NCBI RefSeq assembly: GCF_009002475.1
Contig: NZ_AP019860.1
Span: 7,268,501 to 7,332,500, forward strand
DNA from: Candidatus Uabimicrobium amorphum
GTDB taxonomy: Bacteria; Planctomycetota; Uabimicrobiia; Uabimicrobiales; Uabimicrobiaceae
Direction: 5' to 3'
DNA: 64,000 bases
Both the position numbers and the translations under genes were made by a program. Under the pieces are notes generated by a model, which was not told the DNA's origin, ran no database searches, and saw only the letters and a program-made list of their open reading frames with translations. Shown one piece after another: positions 1 through 10,917 of the stretch; the first letter of the stretch is position 1, and each line of letters begins with the position of its first letter.

Positions 1-3000
1 TTCTTTCCCTAAGTAATCCACAATTGCAGAGATTGTCGGATAATCAAACAGTAATGTCACCGGTAAATCTTTGCCGATGCTTGCCGACAAGGTATTCTTT
101 AGTTCTAGTGCCATCAACGAGTCCAGACCTAATTCCTGAATAGGTTGATGTATGTTGAGAGAGAAAGAAGCGTCCAAACCGAGAATTTGTATCGCTTGTT
201 CTTTTATATGATTTACCAATATTTCGCGTGCACGTTTTTTTGGTAAGCCGTGCAATTGTTGCACAATCGATTCCGCCTGTTTCTTGGATTTTTCGCGAAC
301 TTCTGTAGATTTTTTGTTGAGTTTTTCCTCTACAGAGCGTAGCAACGATGGCATATTGTGCGCAAAAAGTGGCAAAAATTTCGACCAGTTTACCGGTAGC
401 ACCGCCACCTGCGATTCAATAGAACGCAATAATTCGAGAAATATTTTGCTACCGTTTTCCGGATTGATCGTATCGAGTCCCCATGCTTGGCTATTTTGTT
501 TACTACTCGCTGCCATACCAATTTCTGCCCACGGTCCCCAGTTGATACTCAATGTGGGTTGATTTGCTTGTGAGCGGTAGTATGCTAAATGATCGAGAAA
601 TGCATTGGCAGCTGCGTAACTCGATTGTCCTGGAGATCCGACCAATGAAGCCAGAGAAGAGAACAATATACAAAAATCTAGTGGTATATTTTCCGTCAGT
701 TTGTGCAAGTTCCATGCTCCGTGAACCTTTGGTGCCATGACTTTGGCAAATCGCTCAGATGTTTGTTGCGATATCACTCCATCATCGAGAACACCCGCGG
801 CATGGATCACTCCACAAAGCGGTGGTAGCCCTGCAAGCGTTTCGTGAAATACCTTTGTGAGTGCCGCTTCATCGGCAACATCTACTTCGGCAGTGACAAA
901 GCTCACCCCTTGCTCTTCGAGTATTTGCATTTCCTGTGAAATTTCTGGTCGTGGAGCAGAACGTCCCAACAACACGAAATTACGCGCTCCTTCGTACGCC
1001 ATGGTTTTTACAATCTCAAACCCTAGCGCCCCAAGACCACCCGTCACCATGTATGTACCATCTGGGCGAATAGGGTTGTAATCCTGCGAAAGTACAATTT
1101 TCCCCATGTGTTTCGCTTGGGCCATATAACGAAAAGCGAGTACGGCCTCTTGGTATTCAAAAATTTTATGATGCAACGGTTGCAATTCCCCTTGGGCAAA
1201 AAGTTCCATTACTTCATCGAACATATCTTGTACAAAGAGCGGTTCGTCACGGCATACGTCTCCTAGGTCGAAAGCAATATATTTGATGTCAGATCTAAAG
1301 TCGGTCACTTGCTGCTGTGACCAGATCTCCACTTTTCCAATTTCGAGAAACACTCCTTCAGGAGCCATTAACTCCATACTACGCGGTATATATTCGCCAG
1401 CAAGTGAGTTGAGAACGATATTCATTCCGCGACCATCATTGTCGATCATTTCGCGCATTTGCTGTGCGAAATCCATCGAACGCGAATCCATAACGTGGTG
1501 CACACCGAGAGAACGCAAATATTCTCTCTTCTTCACACTACCCGCAGTAGCGAATATCTCTGCCCCAGCACGACGTGCGATTTGTACCGCCGCTAGTCCA
1601 ACACCTCCTGCGGCAGAATGAATGAGTACACGGTCACCTTTACGTATCTTTGTCAGATGGTAAAACCCATAGTACACAGTTAAAAATGTGATGGGGATCG
1701 TCGCCGCTCCCGCAAATGTCATGTCTTTTGGCTTTTTGGCCACAAGCGACTGGTGAGCATTCACAAATTTACCAAAACTTCCTGCGGCGATAGCGAGTAC
1801 TTCGTCTCCCTCGCTAAAACGCGTTACATTTTCTCCTACGCCAACAACTGTTCCGGAACACTCCGCCCCCAGAAGTCCAGGATCTCCAGGATACATTCCC
1901 AAAACATTCATGACATCGCGAAAATTGAGTCCAGTAGAGGAAATTTCTATTTCGACAAATTCTCCCTGCGGTTCTACGCGTTTAGCTTCGACAAATTGCA
2001 GGTTTTGTAACACTCCGCGCTCTTCGATATGTAAATTGTATGACTCTGAAGGAGGCAATGCCAAACGTTGTTTTTTCACCATCAATTTATCGTATTGTTG
2101 CAGACGAGGAGCGTACGCTGTATTTTTGCGCAACGCAACGTTTGTTTCTGGGCGATCACTCTTTATTTCCTCTGCGATACGCTGTGTTTGTTCTTCTACT
2201 TCTATGTGATCCATATCAATGCAACGACATTTGAGTTTGGGATATTCCATCGCGATGACTTTGGCCATTCCCGCCACTGTAGCGTGCGATAATAAATGAA
2301 TATCAGCCTCTTCGGCGTTTATGTTATGTGCTCCCTGAGTGACGAGTACTAATTCGCAATCGTTGGCAATACCTTTTTCATCGAGAATATGCAGCAAAGA
2401 AAGAAGACTATTGTAATTATTTTGCTCCACGGCATTGTTTGTATCATAAAAGTAGATAAAAGAACGTTGTTCGCTGAAAACATTATCCCATAACCACTGT
2501 GCATGTTCTTTATTCGTTACATCTGCGTAGTAATGTTCACCGCGTTTTTGTTGATCGTCATGCAAAACCACAAGCTGATTGTCTTGTCCCTGAGAAAGCA
2601 TTTTTTCTCCCCAAGCAGCGTTATTAGTAATCACAGTGTGGTTATGAAAAACATTTGTAGAGGCTTCACTACTCACTTCTTGCCAGTTTAACCCATAGAG
2701 ATATTGCTGTATCTTAGCACGGCTTTGCTGTAAAATCTCGCGATTGGTGCGACGGAATTGAAAATTGACAATTTCGCCGACACATTGTCCATCTTCATTG
2801 TAAAACTTAATGTCACCTGCCAAGGTCTCGGCATTGTCGCTAACGTTTTTCGGTAGTGCATGGCACCACACATTACTTACTCCATAAGAATACAAACTGA
2901 ATCTTTCTAGACCAATGGGCACGAAGATGTCATTTTCATTCACTTCTTTATCCATTAAGCATGCAGAAAAACTCTGAAATCCCCCGTCTAATAACGACGG

Positions 3001-6000
3001 ATGAATGTAATAATTTTGTATCTGCGGTAGTAAATTCTCCGGTAAGTGTAGTTTGGTAAATACCTCTTTTTCATTGTAATACAGCGTATCGATGCTCTGA
3101 AAATTTGGTCCGTATTGTAGGCCTTGGTTGTGTAACTTCTCGTAGCAATCTTTTCCTGAAATCGAGTCCAAACAACGCGCTTGTATTTGTGAGACATCAG
3201 TGCTGTCTGCAATTTCATTGATTTCTGAAACGATTTTGATTTTACCCGAGACATGTTGACGAATGGAATCAATATCGCGACGGTCCTCCACACTTGAGAA
3301 AACAAAACTCGCTTCTTGGGAACTGAGTTTGGAAATCACAATTTGTGTGTAGTATACTTTGTCACTTTCCATGATGAGTGGTTCATAAATCGCTACGTCA
3401 TAAAGCTCGTGAAGACCATGACCAAATACTTTTACCGCAGCGGCCATAACATCCTCAAGATACGCTGCTCCTGGATAGACAACTAAACCGTAAAGTTGAT
3501 GGTCTTTGATTGTTGGACGGTTGTTTAAATCGAGTATCGCCTCAAATACCACATTCTGCATGAATGGTAGACTGTCTTTTTGATCGATCCAGTAGCGTTT
3601 GCGGTCAAAAGAGTATGTAGGCAAAGACATACGCTGGCGTTTATATCCGCGGTCAAAGCCTGCCCAATCGATGTCAATACCGTTTACATACAGATCTTTT
3701 ACACTCGAAAGGGCTTGTTCCCAATCATTTTTTCCTTTACGTAGCGAAGGCAACCATAGACCTTTGTGATTAGGAACACAGCCGCGCCCCATGGCCAACA
3801 ACGTTGCCGAAGGCCCTACTTCTAAAAATACTTCAAAGCCTAAAGAGTCTAATGTTTTAATCGAGCTGCGAAATTGTACAGCACTGCGGATGTGTTCGCA
3901 CCAATAATCGGCACTTGTCATCTCATCGATTTTTGCTTCTTTACCACTTAAATTAGATATAATCGTAATTTCAGGCGCATGGTACTCAATCGAGTTTGCG
4001 CATTCTTTAAAAGCATCGAGCATTGGTTCCATAAGCGGTGAATGGAAAGCATGGGAAACCGCCAAGTATTGTGATTTAATCTCTTTGGTGTTCAATACAG
4101 TAACGATATCTTCGAGAACTTTCTTATCTCCCGAAAGAACGAGGTTCTTTGGTCCATTGATCGCCGCAATATCTATTTTGTCTAGCTTTTCTTTAATTTC
4201 ATCCCAAATTTCATCGCGATCAGCACGCACAGCAACCATCGTACCGTTTTCCGGAAGTTCTTGCATCAAACGCGCACGGTGAACAATTAGGCGCAAACCA
4301 TCTTCTAGAGAAAATATTCCCGCAAGACATGCCGCGACATACTCACCAATGCTATGTCCCATAACTGCATCGGGACGTATCCCCCACGATTCCCAGAGTT
4401 TTGCTAGCGAATACTCTACGCAAAAAAGAGCGGGCTGTGTATATAACGTTTGGTTAAGAAGAGGAGCTTTTTCTTCGCTAAACAATACATCGAGTAGTGT
4501 TTCGGGAAGAAATTCTTTGAGAATCGCATTGCACTTGTCGAGAGTTTCGCTGAACTTCGGACATGTTTCGTACAAAGTTTTGCCCATTCCGGTGTACTGT
4601 GAGCCTTGACCAGTAAATAAAAACACAGTTTTCTTCTTTGGCGCGTATGTACTGTCGTCTTCGTCAATTTTTTGTTGCTGAAGTTTTTGTAAAATCTGCG
4701 CTGTACTATCTCCGACAACGGCAATGCGTTTTTCAAAATGTGAACGCCCAGCATTTGTCGTAAAGCACAAATTTTCTACCTTTGGGTCATTTTCGGAAAG
4801 GTAGTCAATATATTTTGCGACAATATCTTTTAAGCTATACGTCGTTTTACCGGAAAGACATAAAATATGCAGTGGCCTTTCCTGAGAGTTTTTTGGTTCT
4901 TCTGTTTTCTCGGGAGCGGCAACGACAACATGGGCGTTGGTACCACTGAGTCCGAAAGAACTCACAGCCGCAACCATATTTTTCTTTGGCCACGGACTCA
5001 ACTCCGTGGGGATATGAATCGGTATCGAATCCCATGGAATGCGACTATTGGGTTGCGAAAAGTGCAAGTGTGCAGGTATTTTCTTATGCTGCAAGGCCAA
5101 TACTACTTTAATGAAACCAGCGATACCCGCCGCATTTTCGAGGTGCCCAATGTTAGTTTTTACCGATCCAACAGCAATCAAGTCCTCACGGGAGCGATTT
5201 TGCCCCAATACGTTTGCCAACGCTTTAATTTCAATGGGATCTCCAAGTGGTGTCCCTGTACCGTGCGCTTCTACATAGCTCACTTCTTTAGGATGAATCT
5301 TACCACTATCTAGCGCTTGTTTTATCAGATTTTGCTGGGCAATACCGTTGGGAACAGTTAGTCCACTACTCGGTCCATCGTGATTTACCGCCGAACCGCG
5401 AATCACCGCCATGATATTATCTCCATCGCGCACTGCATCAGAGTGTCTTTTTAGGACAACCATACCACACCCCTCACCACGCATGTAGCCATTGGCGCTA
5501 TCATCAAACGTTTTGCAACGTCCGTCCGGAGACAAGGCTTTTACTTTAGAGAGATAAATACTTGCATGTGGTGCAATAATAAGGTTCACTCCCCCGGCAA
5601 CCGCCATATCGCTTTCTCGCAAGCGCAAACTTTGGCAGGCCAGATGCAGAGTAACTAACGAAGAAGAACACGCGGTATCCACAGCGATACTCGGTCCTTG
5701 CAGCCCCAGTACATAAGAAATACGCCCTGCCGCCACGCAAAAAGCGAGACCTGTACCCACATATGGGTCAACTTCAACAATATTTAGTATTTGTTGAAAG
5801 TAGTCACTACTACCAATACCAACGTATATACCCGTGGTAGTATTGGCTAGACTTTTTGGTGAATAACCTGCTTTTTCCAGTGCCTCCCACGCCACTTCAA
5901 GTAAAAGTCTTTGCTGGGGATCCATGGTAATAACTTCGCGAGGAGCGATTCCAAAAAACTCGGGATCAAACATATCTATTTTGTCGAGAAAACTACCATG

Positions 6001-9000
6001 ACGCGTGTACATACGGTCCGATGCCTGAGGAGACTCATCATAGTATTCGTCTACATCCCAACGATCTGGGGGAACTTCACAGCGCACTTCCTGTGAATTG
6101 GCAAGCACATCCCAAAATTCTTCGGGTGTATCACTACCGGGAAAACGACAACCGATACCAATCACGGCGATCGGCTCGTCGACATTGCCATCGGAATGCA
6201 CTTCAACAACGTCCACTTGTTTTTTGGTATCATCGGCAAAGCATTCTCTTATTACATATCGTGCAATATCACCTATTGTCGAATAATCAAATGCCATCGT
6301 AGAGGAAAACGACTGACCAAACGATGATTCCAGTTTGCCTTGCAGTTCCACGGCCATCAGGGAATCCATTCCCATTTCAAAAAGTCCTTGGTCAGGAGTA
6401 ATGCTTTCCTTACTCTTAAGTCCCATAATTTTGGCGATTTCGGTACGCATATATTCAATGAGAACATTCTCTCTTTGTTTACGTGGGGTCTCGCGTATCG
6501 TTTTGATCAAGTCGTTTTCTGGTGCTCGCGACTCTGTCAATTCTAAATCAGGAAGTAATTTTCCTAAAAAACGCCCATTTACTTCGCGAAAACGGTTTCC
6601 CAACTTTTCCCACTCAATGTCAAAAACACCTAGCTTACCACGCACGGTTTTAATCACGTCGAGTAACTGTACACCCGTTTCTGGATTTAAGTACTTTAAT
6701 TCAGGTGCTGTTTCGCGGTGTTTCTTTTCTAAATCCGCCGCCATACCTATTTCAGACCATGGTCCCCAATGCACACTAACCCCTGGTAATGATCTTGCTT
6801 CACGATAATTCGCCACGGCATCGAGAAATGAATTGGCCGCTGCATAATTTACTTGCCCAAGCGAACCGAGCAGTGAAGAGATAGAGGAAAACAACACAAA
6901 AAAGTCAAGAGGCATACTTTTTGTTGCCTCGTGCAAATTCCATGTCCCATCGACTTTGGCCTTAGATACTTGCTCAAAACTTTCCCAAGTTTGTTTTATG
7001 ATGAAATTATCTTCGAGGACACCTGCGGCGTGAAAAACGCCTTTAAAAGAAAGTGGACCGTCTTCGATTTGTGCAAAAATTTTGTCACAATCCTCTTTTT
7101 TTGATATATCACCTTGTATAAAAGTGACGGCGGTATTTTCACTACGCAACGCGTCTAGTATTTTTTGAATATTTTCGTCCATAGGACGGCGGCTCGTTAA
7201 GTAAATGTGGCCCGCGCCTTTTTTCGCCATCCACTTTGCCACTTTGTGTCCTAATCCCCCAAGGCCTCCGGTAATCAAATAGCTAGAGGAAGAACTGATG
7301 CTGCCTTCGGAGTCTTTGTCTCCATCGAAGGCAGTGAGTCGCGCAATGTAGCGCTCGTGATTGCGAATTGCGATGTGTTTCTCTTCGTCACTGTATAAAA
7401 TTTCTTTGCTCAAAAGTTCTGCTTCGTGTTGATCAACAGCGGTGTCCATGTCGAGCTTGGCAATCCACAGTTTAGGATTTTCGAGTGACGCCACCTGGGC
7501 CATGGCCCACATCGCGGCTTGTCCGGGGAATACTTCCACATTACCTTCCACAAACTTCGCCCCGCGTGTCACAAGCCATAAACATTGTGGTTGATTGCGT
7601 AGCTTTTGTAGTGCCTGCAACAAATACAAAAAGTTCTGACTGTGTTTATAGTAAACTTCTGTCGGATGCTCTTCACGTAACGATGCCAAAGGCCACAAAT
7701 ATATAATGCTATATTTTTTCTGGTGAGCAACGTCACGGAGTAAAAACTCTATACTTTCCAGCGAATTCTCGGCAACGTGGTACAAATGTTCGTCCACTTT
7801 TTTGTATGTTTGTCCCTTTACGACAAGAGTAACCACGTGGTTGGGCATAGACTCCGCGATCGTTTTGCCATACTCCTCATCGTGGGCAAATATCAATAAA
7901 TGGCTATCGATTATTTTACTATTCACTTGTAGGTATTTATTTTCGCGATGTTCCCATTTGGTTTCATACAAGAACTGCGTTAAATTCTTACTGCCGTAGC
8001 TCACGGTTTTTTCACGTATTTTCTCTTCATCGACCCAAAATCTTTCACGTTGGAAAGGATAGAGAGGTAAGTCCACCCAGTTGTATTGTTGGGCCGGGTA
8101 CAGCTCTTCCCAACAAATATCAAATCCGTTGACATATAAGTGTGCCACGGTTGTGAGTATTTCATTGTCGTTACCACTGCGTAAAGACGGTAAAAATTGC
8201 GTCTGCTGACGATTGACACAACGTTTTGCTAAACTAATCAGTGATGGCTGCGGACCAATCTCCATCAGAATTTTGTTTTTCTCTTTTTCCACTACCTGAA
8301 TGCCGTCAAAGAATCTTACTGGTTCACGTAGATGTTTTACCCAATATTCCGGAGAGGTAATTAAATGCTTCTCCATTTTTCCTGTTAAATTGGAAATGAA
8401 ATTTATTTTGGGATTTTCCAAAGTAATATTAGTGAAAAGCTTTTGAAATTCTTCGGCAATCGGGTCCATTAGATAGGAGTGAAACGCATGCGAAACATTC
8501 AGTTTTTTACAGTGAATGTTATTTTCTTCTAAGAGAGGTATGCACTTATCAATGTCCTCAATCAAACCCGCCATAACAACTTGTTGTTGCGCATTAACGG
8601 CGGCAACATCTAATTTGTAATCACTCAATAAATCGACGACGGTCTTTTCTTCTGCAAAGACCGCTATCATACCACCACCAGCAGGTAAGGATTGCATCAA
8701 ACGTCCGCGCGCTTCGATTAAGCACAAAGCGTCGTCGATATTCATCACTCCGGCAATACACGCCGCAACATATTCTCCAATGCTGTGACCAAGAACATAA
8801 TCGGGTTTTATACCCCATCGCAACCATAGTTTGGCGAGAGCGTATTCTATCGAGAACAACGCAGGTTGTGTATACTGAGTCTGGTGGATCAACTCGCTAT
8901 CTGTTTCGCCAAAGATCACGTCTAGCAGTTTTGTTTCCAGCTTTAAGCGGGCTTGACAATATTCCAAGTCGGCGCGAAATGAGGGCTCTGTTTCATAAAG

Positions 9001-10623
9001 ATGGCGCGCCATCTTTTTATACTGAGATCCTTGCCCGGTAAACATCCACACTATTTTAGGTTTTTTTCGCTTACATTTATTGGCAATTTGTTCCTCAACA
9101 CCATCGGTCAGTTGTTCGCAAATATCGACCAAGCTGTCACCGACCACCACCAAACGATGGGGAAAATGACCACGTCCGGTGTTGGCAGAAAAACAAATGT
9201 TACCTAGTGCATCATTTGATTGAGAATACAAAGCAACACAGTAATCTTCCATCATTTGCTGCAACGCTTCTTCACTATGTGCCGATAGACGCAACAGGTG
9301 CGTTTTGCGATTTGGCGTCTGTTTTTGTTGCGCAACGCGATTATTTTGTAGTATGGCGTGTACGTTTGTTCCACCAAAAGAGAAAGAACTAAGTCCCGCT
9401 AGTTTATCTTCGTTCTTCCATGGCTCCATTTTTGTTTGCACTTCTAGACATATTTCGTCCCAACGAATATATTTATTGGGGTCATTGAAATGCAAGTTCG
9501 GCGGAATTTCCCCATGATGTATTGTGAGAGCGGTTTTTATAAGACCCGCTACCCCTGCTGCCGATTCTAAATGACCTATATTACTTTTCACTGATCCCAC
9601 ACGGCACTTGTCTGTACGATCTTTACTTAAAGCATTATTTAGAGCTTGTACTTCGATGGGGTCTCCTAAGAGAGTTCCCGTTCCGTGAGCTTCTACATAT
9701 TGGATCTCGTGCGCACGAACACCTGCATTTTTTTGCGCTGCGGCAATCACTTTTTCTTGGGACAATCCATTCGGGGCCATAATGCCATTTGTCAAGCCGT
9801 CGTTATTGATCGCACTACCTCTTATGACTGCGTAAATCTTATCGTTATCGATAATCGCTTGTGAGAGTGGCTTGAGAATAACAACTCCCGCTCCTTCTGA
9901 TCGTGTATAGCCATCGGCTTTCGCATCAAAAGTCTTACAACGTCCATCTTTCGCCAAGGCTTTTGCCTGACAAAAATTAATTGTTGGCTCAGGAGAAATA
10001 ATGAGGTTCACGCCACCGGCGACCGCCATATCGCAAGTTTTGTTACGTAAATTTTCACACGCCATATGTGTCGCCACCAAAGATGAAGAACATGCTGTGT
10101 CGATAGCGATACTTGGCCCCTGCAAGTCAAAAGTGTATGAAATGCGGTTTGCTGCAATACTAAGAGAGCTTCCCACCCCCATATAGTGGTTGATATAGTC
10201 GAGATTTTGTATTTGCAAACGTCCATAGTCCCAACCAGAGATACCAATAAAAACACCTGTATTTCTATATTGGCGGCTACTTGCGGCAATACCAGCGTCT
10301 TCAAATGCATTCCATGTAACTTCAAGTAGTAGTCGTTGTTGTGGATCAATATGGATTGCTTCACGTGGAGCAACTTTAAAAAACTTGGCATCAAATAAAT
10401 CGATGCCTTTGATAAATCCACCACAACGCGTATACATTTTTCCAGGTGTGCCCGGCGTCGAATCATACAAAGCGTCTATGTCCCAACGTTCTTTGGGAAT
10501 TTCACAAATGGCATCACCTTGGTTACGTAAAAGATGCCAAAATTCTCTTATATTGTTAGCTTTAGGAAAACGGCAAGCCATTCCTATAATGGCTATGTGA
10601 TTTTCGGTATTGTGTGTTGTCAC
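1..10623 (-). CDS. Modular type I polyketide synthase (two modules, 3' end outside window)
   Basis: This gene encodes a multidomain enzyme that extends an acyl chain with malonyl units. It is open from a GTG at 10623 to base 1 (3,541 codons). The GTG overlaps the TGA of the upstream ACP gene (GTGA), indicating translational coupling. Module 1: KS about 10-435 (DTACSSS, Cys178; HGTGT), AT about 520-825 (GHSIGE, Ser614; HAFH, typical of malonyl-CoA), a KR with a structural half and the GGLGGLG motif about 890-1355, ACP with GMDSL (Ser1421). There is no DH between AT and KR. Module 2: KS about 1482-1915 (Cys1652), AT about 1995-2290 (Ser2091; HAFH), DH about 2345-2630 (HQLYGLVVYP, His2375), ER about 2870-3170 (HSAAGGVGLAAV), KR about 3178-3370 (GGLGALG; LDD, B-type), ACP with GLDSL (Ser3502). 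So module 1 should leave a hydroxyl and module 2 a saturated carbon. No loading domain is present, consistent with starter supply by the upstream ligase and ACP. More modules or release domains may lie to the left. Confidence 0.97.
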   Translation of the reverse strand, partial: MTTHNTENHIAIIGMACRFPKANNIREFWHLLRNQGDAICEIPKERWDIDALYDSTPGTPGKMYTRCGGFIKGIDLFDAKFFKVAPREAIHIDPQQRLLLEVTWNAFEDAGIAASSRQYRNTGVFIGISGWDYGRLQIQNLDYINHYMGVGSSLSIAANRISYTFDLQGPSIAIDTACSSSLVATHMACENLRNKTCDMAVAGGVNLIISPEPTINFCQAKALAKDGRCKTFDAKADGYTRSEGAGVVILKPLSQAIIDNDKIYAVIRGSAINNDGLTNGIMAPNGLSQEKVIAAAQKNAGVRAHEIQYVEAHGTGTLLGDPIEVQALNNALSKDRTDKCRVGSVKSNIGHLESAAGVAGLIKTALTIHHGEIPPNLHFNDPNKYIRWDEICLEVQTKMEPWKNEDKLAGLSSFSFGGTNVHAILQNNRVAQQKQTPNRKTHLLRLSAHSEEALQQMMEDYCVALYSQSNDALGNICFSANTGRGHFPHRLVVVGDSLVDICEQLTDGVEEQIANKCKRKKPKIVWMFTGQGSQYKKMARHLYETEPSFRADLEYCQARLKLETKLLDVIFGETDSELIHQTQYTQPALFSIEYALAKLWLRWGIKPDYVLGHSIGEYVAACIAGVMNIDDALCLIEARGRLMQSLPAGGGMIAVFAEEKTVVDLLSDYKLDVAAVNAQQQVVMAGLIEDIDKCIPLLEENNIHCKKLNVSHAFHSYLMDPIAEEFQKLFTNITLENPKINFISNLTGKMEKHLITSPEYWVKHLREPVRFFDGIQVVEKEKNKILMEIGPQPSLISLAKRCVNRQQTQFLPSLRSGNDNEILTTVAHLYVNGFDICWEELYPAQQYNWVDLPLYPFQRERFWVDEEKIREKTVSYGSKNLTQFLYETKWEHRENKYLQVNSKIIDSHLLIFAHDEEYGKTIAESMPNHVVTLVVKGQTYKKVDEHLYHVAENSLESIEFLLRDVAHQKKYSIIYLWPLASLREEHPTEVYYKHSQNFLYLLQALQKLRNQPQCLWLVTRGAKFVEGNVEVFPGQAAMWAMAQVASLENPKLWIAKLDMDTAVDQHEAELLSKEILYSDEEKHIAIRNHERYIARLTAFDGDKDSEGSISSSSSYLITGGLGGLGHKVAKWMAKKGAGHIYLTSRRPMDENIQKILDALRSENTAVTFIQGDISKKEDCDKIFAQIEDGPLSFKGVFHAAGVLEDNFIIKQTWESFEQVSKAKVDGTWNLHEATKSMPLDFFVLFSSISSLLGSLGQVNYAAANSFLDAVANYREARSLPGVSVHWGPWSEIGMAADLEKKHRETAPELKYLNPETGVQLLDVIKTVRGKLGVFDIEWEKLGNRFREVNGRFLGKLLPDLELTESRAPENDLIKTIRETPRKQRENVLIEYMRTEIAKIMGLKSKESITPDQGLFEMGMDSLMAVELQGKLESSFGQSFSSTMAFDYSTIGDIARYVIRECFADDTKKQVDVVEVHSDGNVDEPIAVIGIGCRFPGSDTPEEFWDVLANSQEVRCEVPPDRWDVDEYYDESPQASDRMYTRHGSFLDKIDMFDPEFFGIAPREVITMDPQQRLLLEVAWEALEKAGYSPKSLANTTTGIYVGIGSSDYFQQILNIVEVDPYVGTGLAFCVAAGRISYVLGLQGPSIAVDTACSSSLVTLHLACQSLRLRESDMAVAGGVNLIIAPHASIYLSKVKALSPDGRCKTFDDSANGYMRGEGCGMVVLKRHSDAVRDGDNIMAVIRGSAVNHDGPSSGLTVPNGIAQQNLIKQALDSGKIHPKEVSYVEAHGTGTPLGDPIEIKALANVLGQNRSREDLIAVGSVKTNIGHLENAAGIAGFIKVVLALQHKKIPAHLHFSQPNSRIPWDSIPIHIPTELSPWPKKNMVAAVSSFGLSGTNAHVVVAAPEKTEEPKNSQERPLHILCLSGKTTYSLKDIVAKYIDYLSENDPKVENLCFTTNAGRSHFEKRIAVVGDSTAQILQKLQQQKIDEDDSTYAPKKKTVFLFTGQGSQYTGMGKTLYETCPKFSETLDKCNAILKEFLPETLLDVLFSEEKAPLLNQTLYTQPALFCVEYSLAKLWESWGIRPDAVMGHSIGEYVAACLAGIFSLEDGLRLIVHRARLMQELPENGTMVAVRADRDEIWDEIKEKLDKIDIAAINGPKNLVLSGDKKVLEDIVTVLNTKEIKSQYLAVSHAFHSPLMEPMLDAFKECANSIEYHAPEITIISNLSGKEAKIDEMTSADYWCEHIRSAVQFRSSIKTLDSLGFEVFLEVGPSATLLAMGRGCVPNHKGLWLPSLRKGKNDWEQALSSVKDLYVNGIDIDWAGFDRGYKRQRMSLPTYSFDRKRYWIDQKDSLPFMQNVVFEAILDLNNRPTIKDHQLYGLVVYPGAAYLEDVMAAAVKVFGHGLHELYDVAIYEPLIMESDKVYYTQIVISKLSSQEASFVFSSVEDRRDIDSIRQHVSGKIKIVSEINEIADSTDVSQIQARCLDSISGKDCYEKLHNQGLQYGPNFQSIDTLYYNEKEVFTKLHLPENLLPQIQNYYIHPSLLDGGFQSFSACLMDKEVNENDIFVPIGLERFSLYSYGVSNVWCHALPKNVSDNAETLAGDIKFYNEDGQCVGEIVNFQFRRTNREILQQSRAKIQQYLYGLNWQEVSSEASTNVFHNHTVITNNAAWGEKMLSQGQDNQLVVLHDDQQKRGEHYYADVTNKEHAQWLWDNVFSEQRSFIYFYDTNNAVEQNNYNSLLSLLHILDEKGIANDCELVLVTQGAHNINAEEADIHLLSHATVAGMAKVIAMEYPKLKCRCIDMDHIEVEEQTQRIAEEIKSDRPETNVALRKNTAYAPRLQQYDKLMVKKQRLALPPSESYNLHIEERGVLQNLQFVEAKRVEPQGEFVEIEISSTGLNFRDVMNVLGMYPGDPGLLGAECSGTVVGVGENVTRFSEGDEVLAIAAGSFGKFVNAHQSLVAKKPKDMTFAGAATIPITFLTVYYGFYHLTKIRKGDRVLIHSAAGGVGLAAVQIARRAGAEIFATAGSVKKREYLRSLGVHHVMDSRSMDFAQQMREMIDNDGRGMNIVLNSLAGEYIPRSMELMAPEGVFLEIGKVEIWSQQQVTDFRSDIKYIAFDLGDVCRDEPLFVQDMFDEVMELFAQGELQPLHHKIFEYQEAVLAFRYMAQAKHMGKIVLSQDYNPIRPDGTYMVTGGLGALGFEIVKTMAYEGARNFVLLGRSAPRPEISQEMQILEEQGVSFVTAEVDVADEAALTKVFHETLAGLPPLCGVIHAAGVLDDGVISQQTSERFAKVMAPKVHGAWNLHKLTENIPLDFCILFSSLASLVGSPGQSSYAAANAFLDHLAYYRSQANQPTLSINWGPWAEIGMAASSKQNSQAWGLDTINPENGSKIFLELLRSIESQVAVLPVNWSKFLPLFAHNMPSLLRSVEEKLNKKSTEVREKSKKQAESIVQQLHGLPKKRAREILVNHIKEQAIQILGLDASFSLNIHQPIQELGLDSLMALELKNTLSASIGKDLPVTLLFDYPTISAIVDYLGKE

Positions 10624-10874
10624 TGTTTTTCCTCAGATAGGTATTGTGCCATTTCTTGAATGGTAGGATAATCAAAAACCAATGTAGGAGAAAGTCGCGT
10701 ATTGAGCCACTCTTCTAATTCTCCAGATAAACCAAGGGCCTCTGCGGAACTGACACCGTAATTGGCAAATGGTTCTTCTATGTCAATATTATCGGGATCG
10801 ACTTCCATAATTTCTGCGACTTTTTTTACCAACCATTCTTCGATATCTTCTTTCGTGTATCTCTCTCTATCCAT
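10620..10874 (-). CDS. Stand-alone acyl carrier protein
   Basis: This 84-residue protein carries acyl groups on a phosphopantetheine arm. It sits between the fatty acyl-AMP ligase and the PKS, so it most likely accepts the activated fatty acid and presents it to the first KS. The sequence shows the four-helix carrier pattern, with the attachment motif at residues 40-47 (GVSSAEAL; Ser43 is the predicted attachment site) and the usual C-terminal LSPTLVFDYPTI segment. The residue before the serine, normally Asp in the DSL motif, is Ser here. The start ATG follows a run resembling a ribosome site (AAAGGATAATTC). Its TGA overlaps the GTG of the PKS. Confidence 0.93.
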   Translation of the reverse strand: MDRERYTKEDIEEWLVKKVAEIMEVDPDNIDIEEPFANYGVSSAEALGLSGELEEWLNTRLSPTLVFDYPTIQEMAQYLSEEKQ

Positions 10875-10917
10875 GAATTATCCTTTTTCCATTTATACTC
10901 TGAACTCCTTACCCCTT

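Noticed and set aside
4867..5313. 148-residue open frame on the plus strand inside the PKS region
   Set aside because: It is antisense to the second KS domain, whose motifs are clear on the minus strand; it has no ribosome site or recognisable domain.
10008..10466. 152-residue minus-strand frame inside the PKS start
   Set aside because: It is out of frame with the first KS domain, whose DTACSSS active site is encoded there; it is a shadow.
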